Source: Balanoglossus misakiensis (lineage: Eukaryota; Hemichordata). Taken from it: a stretch of 64,000 bases of DNA. The notes under the pieces were generated by a model. That model searched no databases, was not told the origin of the DNA, and was given only the letters and a program-made list of their open reading frames with translations. The stretch is from positions 8,432,001 to 8,496,000 of the forward strand of contig CM082595.2 in NCBI GenBank assembly GCA_040954595.2. Direction: 5' to 3'. Positions 9,240 to 20,430 of this stretch are shown piece by piece. The position numbers were made by a program, and so were the translations under genes. Within the stretch, counting starts at the first letter, position 1. Every line of letters starts with the position of its first letter.

Positions 9240-11830
9240 TAAAGTGTTTTAGTTGCTGCTCGGTATAGACAGCGCCCTCGTTGGTACCAGCCCTATTACT
9301 TACGTTTTTGTATTACTGCGCATGCGCAATTGATACGGCTGTACTGCCGCGCTCATCAACGGACTCGTTACTTAGTCTTGCAAGAGACCAAAATATGTCG
9401 TATAATCTGCGCAAAAGAAGTGCAATAACCGAAAGTTCATGCACAGGATGTGGTGTAGATCGTTGTGGATCGCCATCAGTATTCAGCAGTGACACCGACA
9501 GCAAACCAGTCGAACCTGAGTCGCCAGCTTCAGTGATCGACGGATATCTATCTCCGGTAAGCCCCAATATGCCTGACGAGTGCCCGACCGACCTCAGTAA
9601 GTCACACGGAGCCAACCAACTCGAAAATAGGATCGATCGCCTAGAGCGGACCGTAGACAAACTAGCCGGACTTGTTGAACGCTCTCTTACCGTGACAGAC
9701 AAGAAGAACGAGCTTCCCCGCCAAAACGCAGTTGGCTACAATCAAATGGAGCGCCCCCACAGTTCTCAGCCCCCGGTACACGAACCAGCTGGAGTTGGTA
9801 ACAAGGCATTCGATACTTTACACCAGAGGAAAACCCTTCACGAAGGAGTGCCCCTGGCGACAAGAAATAAAGTTCTTGCTGGTGAGTACATTGATCTGAG
9901 CGAGTTACATCCATTGAACTTTGCTCATGTCTCAACACCGGACAAAATAGAAGCTACTATCGATGGCAGCCAAGATGTCTTCAACCCTAAGCGGAAAAAA
10001 GTTCCTATATCAATCTTTGGCGCTTGCCTGAACGCCTTTGCTATACTGGAAAGCATTCTACTCGAAAAGAAGCCAGCCACAGCAACATCACTTCTTGCAT
10101 ACCGCCAACTTATCCAGAACTGTGACAGCAAATTTACATGGCCAGTGGTGTATGCATATGATGTTAGATTTCGACACCAACTAAGTGAAACCTGCTCCTT
10201 TGACTACCACGCCCTGAACCAGGACCTGTACATCACTACATTCATGGACCCTGGTGCAGTAAAGACCACACGTAGGGAATGTTATCGCTGCAAAGCCACA
10301 GATCACTTAGCTAAGGAGTGTCCCTTTCGTGAGGAACTATCCACACCGGCGGAGAACACAAAGAAGAAAACAAAAACGGATGAGGTTTGCTTGCTCTACC
10401 AAACAGGTGAATGTAGATTCGCAAAGTGTAAGCGCCAGCACAAGTGCAAACGATGTTGAGCAGACTCACCCCTCATCAACTGCAAAACTTGCATATCACT
10501 TCAACGCGGAAGTGTGGCAGCAAGTTCTCAATAAACACCCAGATAAACAATATGCTGAAAAAATCCTGACGTGGATTCAACACGGGGTGCCTATTGGTTT
10601 CAAGGGCCAAATGCTGCAAACCCCCCTGCTGTCAGCTAATTGGAAGAGCGCACTTGACGTTAAGGACAAAGTTACGCATAAACTTTTAGAGGAAGTCAAG
10701 AAAGGATACAAAGCAGGACCATTTATTACTCCACCATTCCAATCATTTATTAGTTCACCACAAGGAGCGCGACCAAAGAAGAATACAAATAAATATCGGA
10801 TAATTCATGACCTTTCCTGGCCTCCAGGGCACTCTGTGAACGATCACATATCGAAGGACGAATATAGTTGTCAGTACATATCGATCGATGCGGCTATCGA
10901 GCACATAAAACGTTTAGGTAAGGGGTCCCTTATCGCAAAGGTTGACCTCGAAGATGCATTCTACCAAATACCTGTCACACCGGATGACTGGAATCTACTC
11001 GTCTGTTCCTGGGACCTTGAAATCGACGGCGAACTCCAAACATGCTATTTCTATAGCAAAGTGTTGCCATTCGGTCTCAGGAGCAGCCCAGCGATTTTCA
11101 ATGAGTTTGCTGACGGTCTTCAGTTTACCATGCAAGCTGCACACAACATTGATCTAGTGGAACATTACCTTGATGATTACTTCACAGCTGGCCGCGCAGG
11201 CACAAATCAGTGCAGTAGAAACCTTCAGGGAATGTTACTCGCTTGCGATGAACTTGGGTTTCCTGTAAACCCTACAAAAGTCACCACCCCCTCCACAACC
11301 ATGGAGTTTCTTGGCATAACACTATACACAATCCGCATGGAGGCACGAGTGTCTCAGGACTGCATTGATGACACTCTGACGGAACTTCTTGCCTGGATGA
11401 CAATGAAACGGGCAACAAAGCGACAAATCTTGTCACTTATTGGTAAACTTACCTTCATCACCCGGGTATGTCGACCCGGTCGTACCTTTCTCAGACGACT
11501 AATAGACACTTCATCAGGACTGAAACGCCTACACTATAAAGTAAAACTGAACCGCAATTTCAAACTGGACCTTCAATGGTGGATTGACTACTTACCTACA
11601 TGGAATGGTGTCAGTATGTTCTACGACAGTTACTGGACAAATAATGTTGACCTACATCTTTACACTGATGCTTCAGACATTGGCTATGGTGGAGTGTTCG
11701 GTGTGCAAAAAATCCAAGGAAAGTTCGTCAATGAGATTCCTGCCTACACCCCTCAAATCTATTCTATTAACTGGAGGGAACTTTACGCTATCGAGCGTGC
11801 TGCACTTGTCGTTGACGAAATACACGCAGG
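9240..11830 (+). mobile_element. DIRS-like retrotransposon, truncated in RNase H
   Basis: A Gag-like ORF (9395-10459) overlaps an RT/RNase H ORF (from 10329) in another frame, as is common in DIRS elements. The RT has the DIRS/Ngaro-type LPFGLRSSPAIFN and YLDDYF motifs. The tyrosine recombinase and methyltransferase-like regions and the terminal repeats expected of a full DIRS element are absent. The similarity fades after ELYAIERAALVV, at about 11,820. Both ends are approximate. Confidence 0.75.
9395..10459 (+). CDS. DIRS-like Gag protein with CCHC and CCCH zinc motifs
   Basis: The start MSYNLRKRS at 9395 was preferred over an upstream in-frame codon because it has the basic N-terminus seen in such proteins. 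The 354-aa product has an acidic/Ser-rich first third, a probable coiled coil (NRIDRLERTVDKLAGLVE, near residues 75-95) and a conserved middle. It ends with a zinc knuckle CYRCKATDHLAKEC (C-x2-C-x4-H-x4-C) and a CCCH-like cluster (CLLYQTGEC, FAKC, KRQH). The role would be RNA packaging. The last 131 bp overlap the RT frame. Confidence 0.75.
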   Translation: MSYNLRKRSAITESSCTGCGVDRCGSPSVFSSDTDSKPVEPESPASVIDGYLSPVSPNMPDECPTDLSKSHGANQLENRIDRLERTVDKLAGLVERSLTVTDKKNELPRQNAVGYNQMERPHSSQPPVHEPAGVGNKAFDTLHQRKTLHEGVPLATRNKVLAGEYIDLSELHPLNFAHVSTPDKIEATIDGSQDVFNPKRKKVPISIFGACLNAFAILESILLEKKPATATSLLAYRQLIQNCDSKFTWPVVYAYDVRFRHQLSETCSFDYHALNQDLYITTFMDPGAVKTTRRECYRCKATDHLAKECPFREELSTPAENTKKKTKTDEVCLLYQTGECRFAKCKRQHKCKRC

Positions 11831-12113
11831 TGACTGGGATGATTATTTGGAACGGATGTTTATTAGAAGCTGTGTCTGGTGGGTGGTTAAGAGATATGGG
11901 TATGTTAATGAGAGACGCTTCATCATTCAACTACGTTGCATTAATGGTGACGAGGTTAAGTCACGTGTTTGGTGGCTTGCTTCGGTAAAGCGTCCATCCA
12001 ATTTTGAATTGTTCAATTTGCGAGACAAATACATGTACTATTGTGACTACACAAAGATTCACAGAGTGGACGAATCAGCCTTTGTAGCAGAAATCATTAG
12101 ACGCTTTGCGTAA
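10329..12113 (+). pseudogene. DIRS-like reverse transcriptase/RNase H, fused in frame to unrelated tail
   Basis: The open frame is 594 codons. RT motifs: RIIHDLSWP, VDLEDAFYQIPV (about residue 204), LPFGLRSSPAIF and YLDDYF (about 279). RNase H begins with LYTDASDIGYGG (about 443) and reaches NWRELYAIERAA, where the usual domain should continue but does not. The last 95 or so residues (from about 11,830; RSCVWWVVKRYGYVNERR) are basic and aromatic and resemble no RNase H. I infer that the tail belongs to the DNA into which the DIRS fragment became joined. The 3' part of the element is missing. Confidence 0.75.
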
Positions 12114-12208
12114 CAACTGTACAATTTCTATAAATTGGTGTCTTCGTCGCGTTTTAAGTATAACCTTCATTCAACGCACCCGTGCGAGAAGCGATACATA
12201 GCAGAACG

Positions 12209-12724
12209 ATGGCAGAAGCTCCAAAATTCTCATCTGTCGCAACTCAAACATCCGATGAGGAGTTTAATGAGAATGTGGTGCAGAGCGATCCATTATGGTT
12301 GGAAGAGGAAACTTTAACGGAAGATGAAGAAATGGAATTAGCCAGACTAGCACGTAGAGCGGAAAAATATCTCGAGCTGGAGAGGAAATTACAAACGAAA
12401 CTTTTCTGTGCCCTGCGTACTAATATATCAGTTATGGCGAGGGAGGACTGTGAAGGGTGTGAACTTGACGACCCATCGCAATTTCATCATGACTGTATGA
12501 TGACTCCTATCGGAACAATGGCGGACAAGTACTTTGATGATGCAATGGAGAGAGTGGATCTTTCGACACTAATGTCCGAGATGATGGTTGAAACCGGATT
12601 AGACAATGGACAATTACTGGATGTATTGATGCATTCGTGCTACTCGCTATTTGGGAGTGCGGAGGAAGACAAAAAGGAACAAAAAAAGTTTTTAGAGAAG
12701 TTCGTTAAACATTTCGAAGAATAG
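12209..12724 (+). CDS. Unrecognised 171-aa acidic protein with a Cys/His cluster
   Basis: ATG at 12209 (MAEAPKFSSVATQTS) was chosen over an earlier in-frame ATG because it lies in a purine-rich context and begins the acidic domain. The protein has an acidic stretch (LEEETLTEDEEMELARL), a helical segment, then DCEGCELDDPSQFHHDC, a C-x2-C-x8-H-H-x-C arrangement that could bind zinc, and a helical C-terminus. From memory, small proteins with a similar C-G-C...PSQ..H..C motif occur beside PolB-type viral or Polinton-like genes in invertebrate genomes; I cannot verify this. It lies 300 bp upstream of the PolB-like fragment on the same strand. Confidence 0.5.
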   Translation: MAEAPKFSSVATQTSDEEFNENVVQSDPLWLEEETLTEDEEMELARLARRAEKYLELERKLQTKLFCALRTNISVMAREDCEGCELDDPSQFHHDCMMTPIGTMADKYFDDAMERVDLSTLMSEMMVETGLDNGQLLDVLMHSCYSLFGSAEEDKKEQKKFLEKFVKHFEE

Positions 12725-13024
12725 AAAGAGATTGGAACAATATCTCATCATATTTTTTTCTTCTTCCCTCTTTTGTTTTGTTTTCATCTTTTCTTTGATA
12801 ATGAAAAAGTAGTTACTGGATAAGAATACAAGATTTGGTGAGTTATTTTGTAATGTAAACCATGTTTTCTACCCTTTTCATAGTCAATGCGGTATCATTA
12901 TTCTGCGTGAGTGTGATTTTGTATACCTTTCTTTAGTTTTGTTTCTGATTTTTTTTAATGCTTATTTAGTTTCTTCAAATGTACAGCAACAACAACAACA
13001 ACAAAAGATCAATAAGATTACGTG
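12725..13024. other. AT-rich spacer with T-rich tract and (CAA)n
   Basis: Non-coding between two plus-strand genes. It holds a pyrimidine tract (about 12750-12800) and a short CAA microsatellite (about 12984-13005). No motif was recognised with confidence. Confidence 0.5.
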
Positions 13025-14235
13025 ATGGTTTCGAGTGGTAATAAAAAGCGGGGTGTTTTCTGTCAAAAAATTAAACCTGAGTGTGGCTCTTTACTTGAGT
13101 GTCTCACCATCTCTTCCTTACTTCCTTCAAACCCAGAGCGTGGTTCGTTTCTTGACGGTCTTACTTACTACACTATGACTGAAAGTTCCCATCCACGAAG
13201 ATTATCGGAGGCCGACATTCTATCATGTCGTACCGTAGAAGAAGTAACCTCGTTATTAAAGCTACACGGGGCTACTATCTCTCCGGAATTGCAGCTTCTA
13301 GTGGTGCGTAAGGTCTGTCATCTGACACGGAGAGAGTTTTCTGACGTGACAGAAGACGAGATAAAGAGTTGCGTCTCGCTAAGAGAACTTGATTCTATGT
13401 TAGAATCATCCAGCAATCGCGTACCTGATGATGTACATCTGGCGGCCCTGAACGCACGTGCTGATCTCATCCGCGCGACGGAGAGAGAGTCAACAGATGG
13501 GGAAGCAAGCTGTGGAATCCGGGTAAGTTCAGACAATGTAGAACCTCTTTTGCCCACTTGTGAATTTCAATGGGAAAACCAACAAACATGTATGGGTGAA
13601 ATTGCGTGTAACGAAGATCAGCGTGGTGGTAGTACCTCTGGGAATAAAAATCCCGTGATTATTGATGAGTCATTTGTTCAGCCGGAGAACCCTCCTCCTT
13701 CAGTTGATTTGGTGCCGGGCCCTGCACAGAACCCCAGAAAACGTAGAATGAGCGTTGAAGAAATTCGCGATAACGCGGAAGAATTGTTTGAAATTCGCAA
13801 AGTAAGTCAGCGCTATATTAAGAAATTTAATACGCGCGGAAGTGACTATGTCGTGCATTTTACGCCAATCCAGACCGATGACTTGCGCGAGGCGTTAAAT
13901 TCACTATATCAAGCTTTCGGGGCACTTTTTGATCATTTAACTCGGGAAATGAATCCGAACGACGTGAAAAGAGTAGTCTTTCGCACACCCCAATTGGATC
14001 GGGCAATAAATTTACCATTTGTGAAAGTACGCGATTGTACATCGGATGCGGTTTTTGCCGAAGTTCAATCAATCAAACGAATCATTTAAGATTGACGAAG
14101 AGGTATTTGTTAATATCGTTCACGTGGAAATCCCAGCGGGTGGGAAAGGACCGCGAAATAAAAATGTTAACGCGGATCAATTACGAAAAGTTAAGAAGAG
14201 TATTGTACGTATTCAAAACAAAGATAGATTAATTA
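13025..14235 (+). pseudogene. N-terminal region of a protein-primed DNA polymerase B-like protein (Polinton/adintovirus/bidnavirus type), truncated
   Basis: Translation may start at 13025 or, more plausibly, 13175 (MTESSHPRRLSE). The first half is acidic and unrecognised. From about 13,840 the protein reads VVHFTPIQTDDLREAL, then LDRAINLPF, and in another frame FKIDEEVFVNIVHV, GGKGPR and VRIQNKDRL. This run of motifs is one I associate with the region upstream of the exonuclease domain in PolB of Polinton-like and bidnavirus-like elements. A frameshift at about 14,070-14,085 looks like a short tandem duplication. Similarity stops at about 14,230, and no exonuclease or polymerase motifs follow. 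It is a non-functional fragment. Confidence 0.55.
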
Positions 14236-14258
14236 TGTTTGATACAAGACGCCATTTA

Positions 14259-14475
14259 TGTTATTCTACATGTAGATATATGGTGAATCAACATTCAACC
14301 ACACACAACTTCCATCTCGTTTGTACGATATAAGAGTAAAAACTCGCCCAAAATGAATAAATGGTAAAGAACGAATATTCATTTTGGCGAGTTTTTCACT
14401 CTCCTGTCTATAAGAGGGATGGAAGTTGTGTGTGGTTGAACGTTCATTCGCTATATATCCACATGTAGAATAACA
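14259..14475. repeat. 217-bp imperfect inverted repeat (fold-back)
   Basis: The left arm starts TGTTATTCTACATGT at 14259 and the right arm ends with its complement at 14475. Pairing runs along about 100 bp per arm (including a shared block at CAACCACACACAACTTCCAT) up to a loop of about 14 bp near 14,362-14,376. No target duplication is obvious. It begins 25-30 bp after the PolB-like similarity ends. It could be a fold-back MITE or a hairpin-like terminus of the neighbouring element. Confidence 0.85.
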
Positions 14476-16011
14476 AACCGTGTCTCTTAGCAAATATAAT
14501 ATGGGAAAAAGGGCAGCGAGAGAGAAACTTTGTCCCTCACCTGGGGAGTAAATGCATATGCGTGTGTATTTAAAGTTAACTGTAAATCCCCAGGTTAATA
14601 CGTGGCCAAAAGCACTGTAATTTGACATTTCTAATGATGGTGAGATGTTGTTTGCTCCCCAGGGAGTTGAATGGAATATTTAGGTCCAACGACCTAGGTC
14701 AAATGACCATGGGACAACTTAAAGCACGTTGAGATTTAATGTGCTACATAAGTTATAAATATTATAAAAATATTATTACATAAACAACACTCTTGCTTAG
14801 CAAAGGAAGTGGTCAGGTGAAATATATTCGCAGAGCTGACCAATTCTTTAAGGAAAATTAAAGTTGGGTAATTTGGACGTATTCATACAAGTGTTGGTCA
14901 ATGATAGGAAAGTCCTTTGTTCATTTTCAAAATGAAAACCAAAAATGCGAACAAAACACACTGAATTACGTATGGGATATTGATGTTGCCTAATTTGCGT
15001 GTCTCCACATTTACTTAAACTCTCACAGGGAGACAAATGTCACAGCAAACGGAAAAATGATTATGCTATACACACAACACTTTTATTGATCATGAAAAAT
15101 GTTCATGAGAATTGTGTTATGGTACTTTTCGTGGCTCACGAACTGTGTTATGGGAAATCTGACAAGGAATCCAAACTGTACCACATACACAACACTTTTA
15201 TTAAGCGTGGGAAATGGTCCTGAGAACAATATTCTCAGAGTTGACAAACTGTGTTATCTGCGTTATATTGATGTTGTCTAATTTACACGCCTGTACATTT
15301 ATTTATACTCTGACTTTGAACTTAATAAGACAGCGCCTGCTAAGGTCAAGTTGCCACGTACACTTGTAATTAGCATAGGTAATGATCATGATAACTTCAT
15401 TTTCAGAGCTGACAAACTGTGTTATGTGAAATTCATGTTGCCTATTTCATGATAATGGCTTGTGGTACACAAGGGTTAACAGCAATCAGCAGTTGGTTGT
15501 ATGATAGGTATGATGATTGGTTTACAAATGTGAATGGTATAATAATGGGCAACACATGTGGAAGTGTTTAATAAACAGTTAACTAATGTGGTTATGGTTT
15601 GTGGTAAAATTGAGTGTACACAGATTATAATGGGCCAAAACGATGAATATAATAAAGGTTAATGATGGTGAAGGGTTTCATGTGAATGATGTAATAAAGG
15701 TTAACAAATGTGGTGATAGCTTTGGTGTACAGGGCTGTTGATATCTATAGTAATGACAAAGGTATAATAATGATAAAAGCTTAAATAAGTGTTGGGGTAT
15801 ATTCATCATGATGGTTCATTCATTGGTTAATGTGTATATTTTATGAATAACATGCTATAGTTTATCAGTTAGATCATAATCAGGGTATTTCCATGCATAT
15901 TGTCATCATGATTCAGTGGAATTCTTCGGAATAGTACCTTGTGATCATTTTCGAGCACTGACGCATTGTACGCCACAGACATGCAGAAAATATTAACATG
16001 TAACTCACAGG
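14476..16011. repeat. Non-coding DNA with degenerate ~290-bp repeats
   Basis: No gene is visible. A sentence-like block (TTGATGTTGCCTAATTT ... ACATTTACTTAAACTCT) occurs at about 14,978 and again at 15,267. ACAAACTGTGTTAT-like stretches recur at about 15,140, 15,240 and 15,410. The copies are diverged. Confidence 0.55.
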
Positions 16012-17361
16012 CATAATGTTAAATCTAAACGACTATATGTTAGGTTAATTTTACCTCCCCACGTACCCCATCCTAATTCCAAATTTAGCTTGCTGTGAGG
16101 TTTTTGGGTAGTACCGATCAGGAAACTTACAAGGCTCATTCACTGTGTCCAATATTGGATTTGACACACTGTGTCTGGGGTGGGTAAAGCATGGTGAAAT
16201 GTTGGCGGTAAACTTTAACCAGGCAGGTCACATGAAAGGAAGATTTTATCATTTGAGTTCGATGACATACATGATAAGATATGTCACTTTTGACACCTTT
16301 TTTGCAATTTGACTTGGACGCAGATGTATCTTTTCCTTTGGACACAGTACCATAAAATCATACCCTGGTCACACACAGTGACAAATGTGAGCCTTTGACT
16401 ATCATGTTAAATTATCATTTTAAGCACCCTCAGTGAAGTTTAGTACAGGTTATTCTTGTTCAGTGTGGAAACACACTGCTTTCAATACATGTTCCCTGTG
16501 GGGTGTTGAAGGATGCAGTAACAGATTAATAATTGGTTGTGATTACTTTTGCTAGAATTGGGTTAACAGCAATGGCTGGTCTTAAGGGTATGCTAATATG
16601 TTCATAAATGTGAATGGTATAATAAAGGGGAACACATATGAATGTTTAATAAAAAGGTTACAAATGTGATAATTGTTGGTAAAATTTAACTGTACATAGG
16701 TTATAAATGGTTAACAGCATTTGCTTGTATGAAGGGTATGATCATAGGGTAACAAATGTGAATGGTATAAAAATGTATAATAGTAGGTTTATAATAAGAT
16801 GATTGCTTGTGTTCACAGGTTACAGTGGGTAAATGACATGATGTCATAATGTTAAATCTGAACGATTATATGCTAGGTTAGCTTTACCTCCCCAGCCTAT
16901 TCAAATTCGAAATTTAGCTTGCCATGCAGTTTTCGGGTAGTACCAATTGGGAAACTTTCAAGGTTCATTCATTAAACCAAATATTGGATTTGACACACTG
17001 TGTCTGGGGTGGGTAAAGCATGGTGAAATGTTGGCAGTAAACTTTAACCAGACAGGTCACATGTAAGGAAGATTTTATCATTTGAGTTCGATGACATAAG
17101 TGATAAGATATGTCAGTTTTGACACCTTTTTTGCAGACGTTTCCCATTTGACAAAGTAGGCAAAGTCCAGTCTGTGTTTAAAATGATACCCTGGTCACAC
17201 ACAGTGAGAAATGTCAGCCTTTGACTACCATGTTAAATTATCTAATTTATGCATTGTTAATCATGCACTGTGATGTTTACTGCAGGTAAATTTTTTCCCC
17301 TGTGGAAACTTACTATGCTTTGAATACATGTTCCCTAATGGGGTGTTGAAGGATACAGTAG
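16012..17361 (+). repeat. Tandem duplication, ~835-bp unit, two copies
   Basis: The block beginning CATAATGTTAAATCT at 16012 recurs at 16845 (offset 833). The end of the unit (GGGTGTTGAAGGAT) recurs with offset 840. Both copies include ACCTCCCCA and CCCTGGTCACACACAGTGA. The last 200 bp of the unit are also found at 4783-4985. Confidence 0.8.
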
Positions 17362-17384
17362 GATCTGTTTCTGTAGCAAATGAT

Positions 17385-19750
17385 TTTTCTGAACTTTTGC
17401 AAAGTCGAAATTTCAGGACCCATGATTTTTTTTCACAAAATGACGAAATTTTGAAATTTCGCAAAATCGAATTTTTTTTTATTTTTGGGTGATTTTTATG
17501 ACCCATGATTTTTTTTTCAAAAATGAAGATATTTTGAACTTTCGCAAAGACGAAAAATTGTCATTTTTGGATGATTTTCAAGAGTTATAATGCATGATTT
17601 TTATCTTCAAAAATGTGACGAAATTTTGAACTTTCGCAAAGTCGAAAAATACTCATTTTTGGACAATTTTCATGAGCTATAACGCATGATATTTTTCTTT
17701 AAAAATGTGAAGAAATTTTGAACTTTCGAAATGTGGAAAAATTGTAATTTCAGGATGATTTTCATGAGCTAAAACCCATGATTTTTTTCAAAAAAGCGAA
17801 GAAATTTTGAACTTTCGCAAAGTCGAAAAATTGTAATTTTTTGATGGTTTTCATGAGCTGTAACCATGATTTTTTTCAAGAAAACGAAGAAATTTTGAAC
17901 TTTCGCAAAGTCGAAAAATTGTTATTTTTGGATGATTTTCGAGAGCTAAAACCCATGTTTTTTTTTTCAAAAATGTGAAGAGATGTTGAACTTTCGCAAA
18001 GTCGAAATATTGTCATTTTGGACGATTTTCAGGACTATAACCCATGATTTTTTTTTAAAAAGTGAAGAAATTTAGAAATTTCGCAAAGTCGAAAAATTGT
18101 CATTTTTGGATGATGTTCATGAGCTATAACCCATGATTTTTTTCTTCAAAAATGTGAAGAAATTTTGAACTTTCGCAAAGTCGAAAAATTGTTATTTTTG
18201 GATGATTTTCGAGAGCTAAAACCCATGTTTTTTTTTAAAAAAAGTGAAGAAATGTTGAACTTTCGCAAAGTCTAAAAATAGTCATTTTTGCACGATTTTC
18301 AGGACCTATAAGCCATGATTTTCTTCAAAAAATGAAGAAATTTTGAAATTTCGCAAAGTCGAATTTTTTTTATTTTTAGGTGATTTTTATGACCCATGAT
18401 TCTTTCAAAAAATGAAGAAATTTTGAACTTTCAAAATGTGGAAAAATTGTCATTTTTGGATGATGTTCATGAGCTATAACCCATGATTTTTTTCAAAAAA
18501 TGAAAACAATTTGAAATTTCGCAAAGTCGAAAAATCGTAATTTTTGATGGTTTTCATAAGCTGTAACCCATGATTTTTTTCACGAAAACCTAGAAATTTT
18601 GAACATTCACAAAGTCAAACAATAGTTATTTTTTGATGGTTTTCATGAGCTGTAACCCATAATTTTTTTCAAGAAAACGAAGAAATTTTGAACTTTCGCA
18701 ATGTGGAAAAATTGTCATTTTTGGATGATTTTCATGAGCTATAACCCATGATTTTTTTCAAAAAAGTGAAGAAATTTAGAAATTTCGCAAAGTCGAAAAA
18801 TTGTCATTTTTGGATGATGTTCATGGGCTATAACCCATGATTTTTTTCTTCAAAAATGTGAAGAAATTTTGAACTTTCGTAAAGTCGAAAAATTGTTATT
18901 TTTGGATGATTTTCGAGAGCTAAAACCCATGTTTTTTTTTCAAAAATGTGAAGAGATGTTGAACTTTCGCAAAGTCGAAATATTGTCATTTTGGACGATT
19001 TTCATGACTATAACCCATGATTTATTTTAAAAAAGTGAAGAAATTTAGAAATTTCGCAAAGTCGAAAAATTGTCATTTTTGGATGATGTTCATGAGCTAT
19101 AACCCATGATTTTTTTCTTCAAAAATGTGAAGAAATTTTGAACTTTCGCAAAGTCGAAATATTGTCATTTTTGGACGATTTTCAGGACCTATAACCCATG
19201 AATTTTTTTCAAAAATGTGAAGATATTTTGAACTTTCGCAAAGTCGAAATATTGTCATTTTTGGACGATTTTCATGACCCATGATTTTTTTTTAAAAAGT
19301 GAAGAAATTTTAAACTTTCGCAATGTGGAAAAAATTATCTTTTTAGGATGATTTTCATGAGCTAAAACCCATTATTTTTTTCAAAAAAGCGAAGAAATTT
19401 TGAACTTTCGCAAAGACGAAAAATTGTAATTTTTTGATGGTTTTCATGAGCTGTAACCATGATTTTTTTCAAGAAAACGAAGAAATTTTGAACTTTCGCA
19501 AAATCAAAAAAAAATTATTTTTGGATGATTTTCAAGAGCTAAAACACACAATTTTTTTTTCAAAAATGTGAAGAGATTTTGAACTTTCGCAAAGTCGAAA
19601 TATTGTCATTTTGGACGATTTTCATGACCCATGATTTTTTTTCAAAAAAGTGAAGAAATTTTGAACTTTCGCAAAGTCGAAATTTTTTTATTTTTGGGTG
19701 ATTTTTATGACCCGTTATTTTTTCAAAAAATGAAGACATTTTGAACCTTT
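17385..19750 (+). repeat. 85-92-bp satellite array, segment 1
   Basis: Tandem units contain TTGAACTTTCGCAAAGTCG, then a TTGTCATTTTTGGATGATTT block, GAGCTATAACCCATGA and a T-run followed by an A-run. Spacing measured between successive TTTCGC motifs is 91, 87 and 92 bp. Units are variable in the T- and A-runs. The core ACTTTCGCAAAGT is a perfect dyad. All units read in the plus direction. The LTR element at 19751 is inserted in it. Confidence 0.95.
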
Positions 19751-20328
19751 TGTGATGATGAGGTCATTTTAGTGTGACCTTTACTGGCTAGTAAGATTTC
19801 TTTTGTTTTGGGTGACCAGGTGTTGATGAATATTCATTTGATTGACATGTATAAATACACATGCTACCATGTGGTCAGGGGGCTATTTTTTTCGCTGGAC
19901 ACTGTGCCGGTAACTTCAGTGCTGGGGACTCCATGCTGCTGTTTGGGACCTTTCGCAGGCCGTTTTGTTTGACTTCAAGGACTTCAGAAGTTGTGAGTGC
20001 ATGCACACCACTTGGACCTAAACCAGACTTTGCTGCTGTTTTGTTTGACTTCGAGTTGTAAGTACACACCACTCGGACTGAAACCAGACTTTCCTGTACG
20101 TCGGAAGTCTTTGACTTTACTGCATATTTGCTGCTCGTGTGCTTCACGACTGGAGTCCTAGCTGAGTATATGGAGTGCTGTGTGTGTTGCTCAGTTTGGT
20201 TCGCATTCATTGTTTTATGACCTGTTAATCCCTTTTTGCCTGCAACTTAATTTTGTTAGTATAGCGAATAGCCATTAAATACTTTTTATAAAAGGAAAAC
20301 CACTGACTTCGCCCTTTCTGTCATAACA
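19751..20328 (+). repeat. 5' LTR of Gmr1-like element
   Basis: It begins TGTGATGATGAGG and ends CATAACA (TG...CA). A TATA box (TATAAATAC) lies at 19850, 100 bp in, followed by the likely start site. A 66-codon open frame inside is shared by both LTRs and is not regarded as coding. Confidence 0.93.
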
Positions 20329-20333
20329 GAAAT

Positions 20334-20350
20334 TGGGGGCTCGTCCGGGA
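20334..20350 (+). promoter_or_regulatory. Primer-binding site, tRNA-Pro type
   Basis: TGGGGGCTCGTCCGGGA starts five bases after the LTR. It matches the well-known tRNA-Pro-complementary site used by several gammaretroviruses, so minus-strand synthesis is probably primed by tRNA-Pro. Confidence 0.85.
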
Positions 20351-20430
20351 GTTATTTGAATTTGTGCACTCGTTTGAAAATTGTCCAATATATTTGTTTC
20401 GGCTTTGTGTGAACTCGGCGGTTTTCCGAC

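Noticed and set aside
9313-10131. Minus-strand frames opposite the DIRS-like Gag
   Set aside because: Shadows; the plus-strand frame carries zinc motifs and continues into RT.
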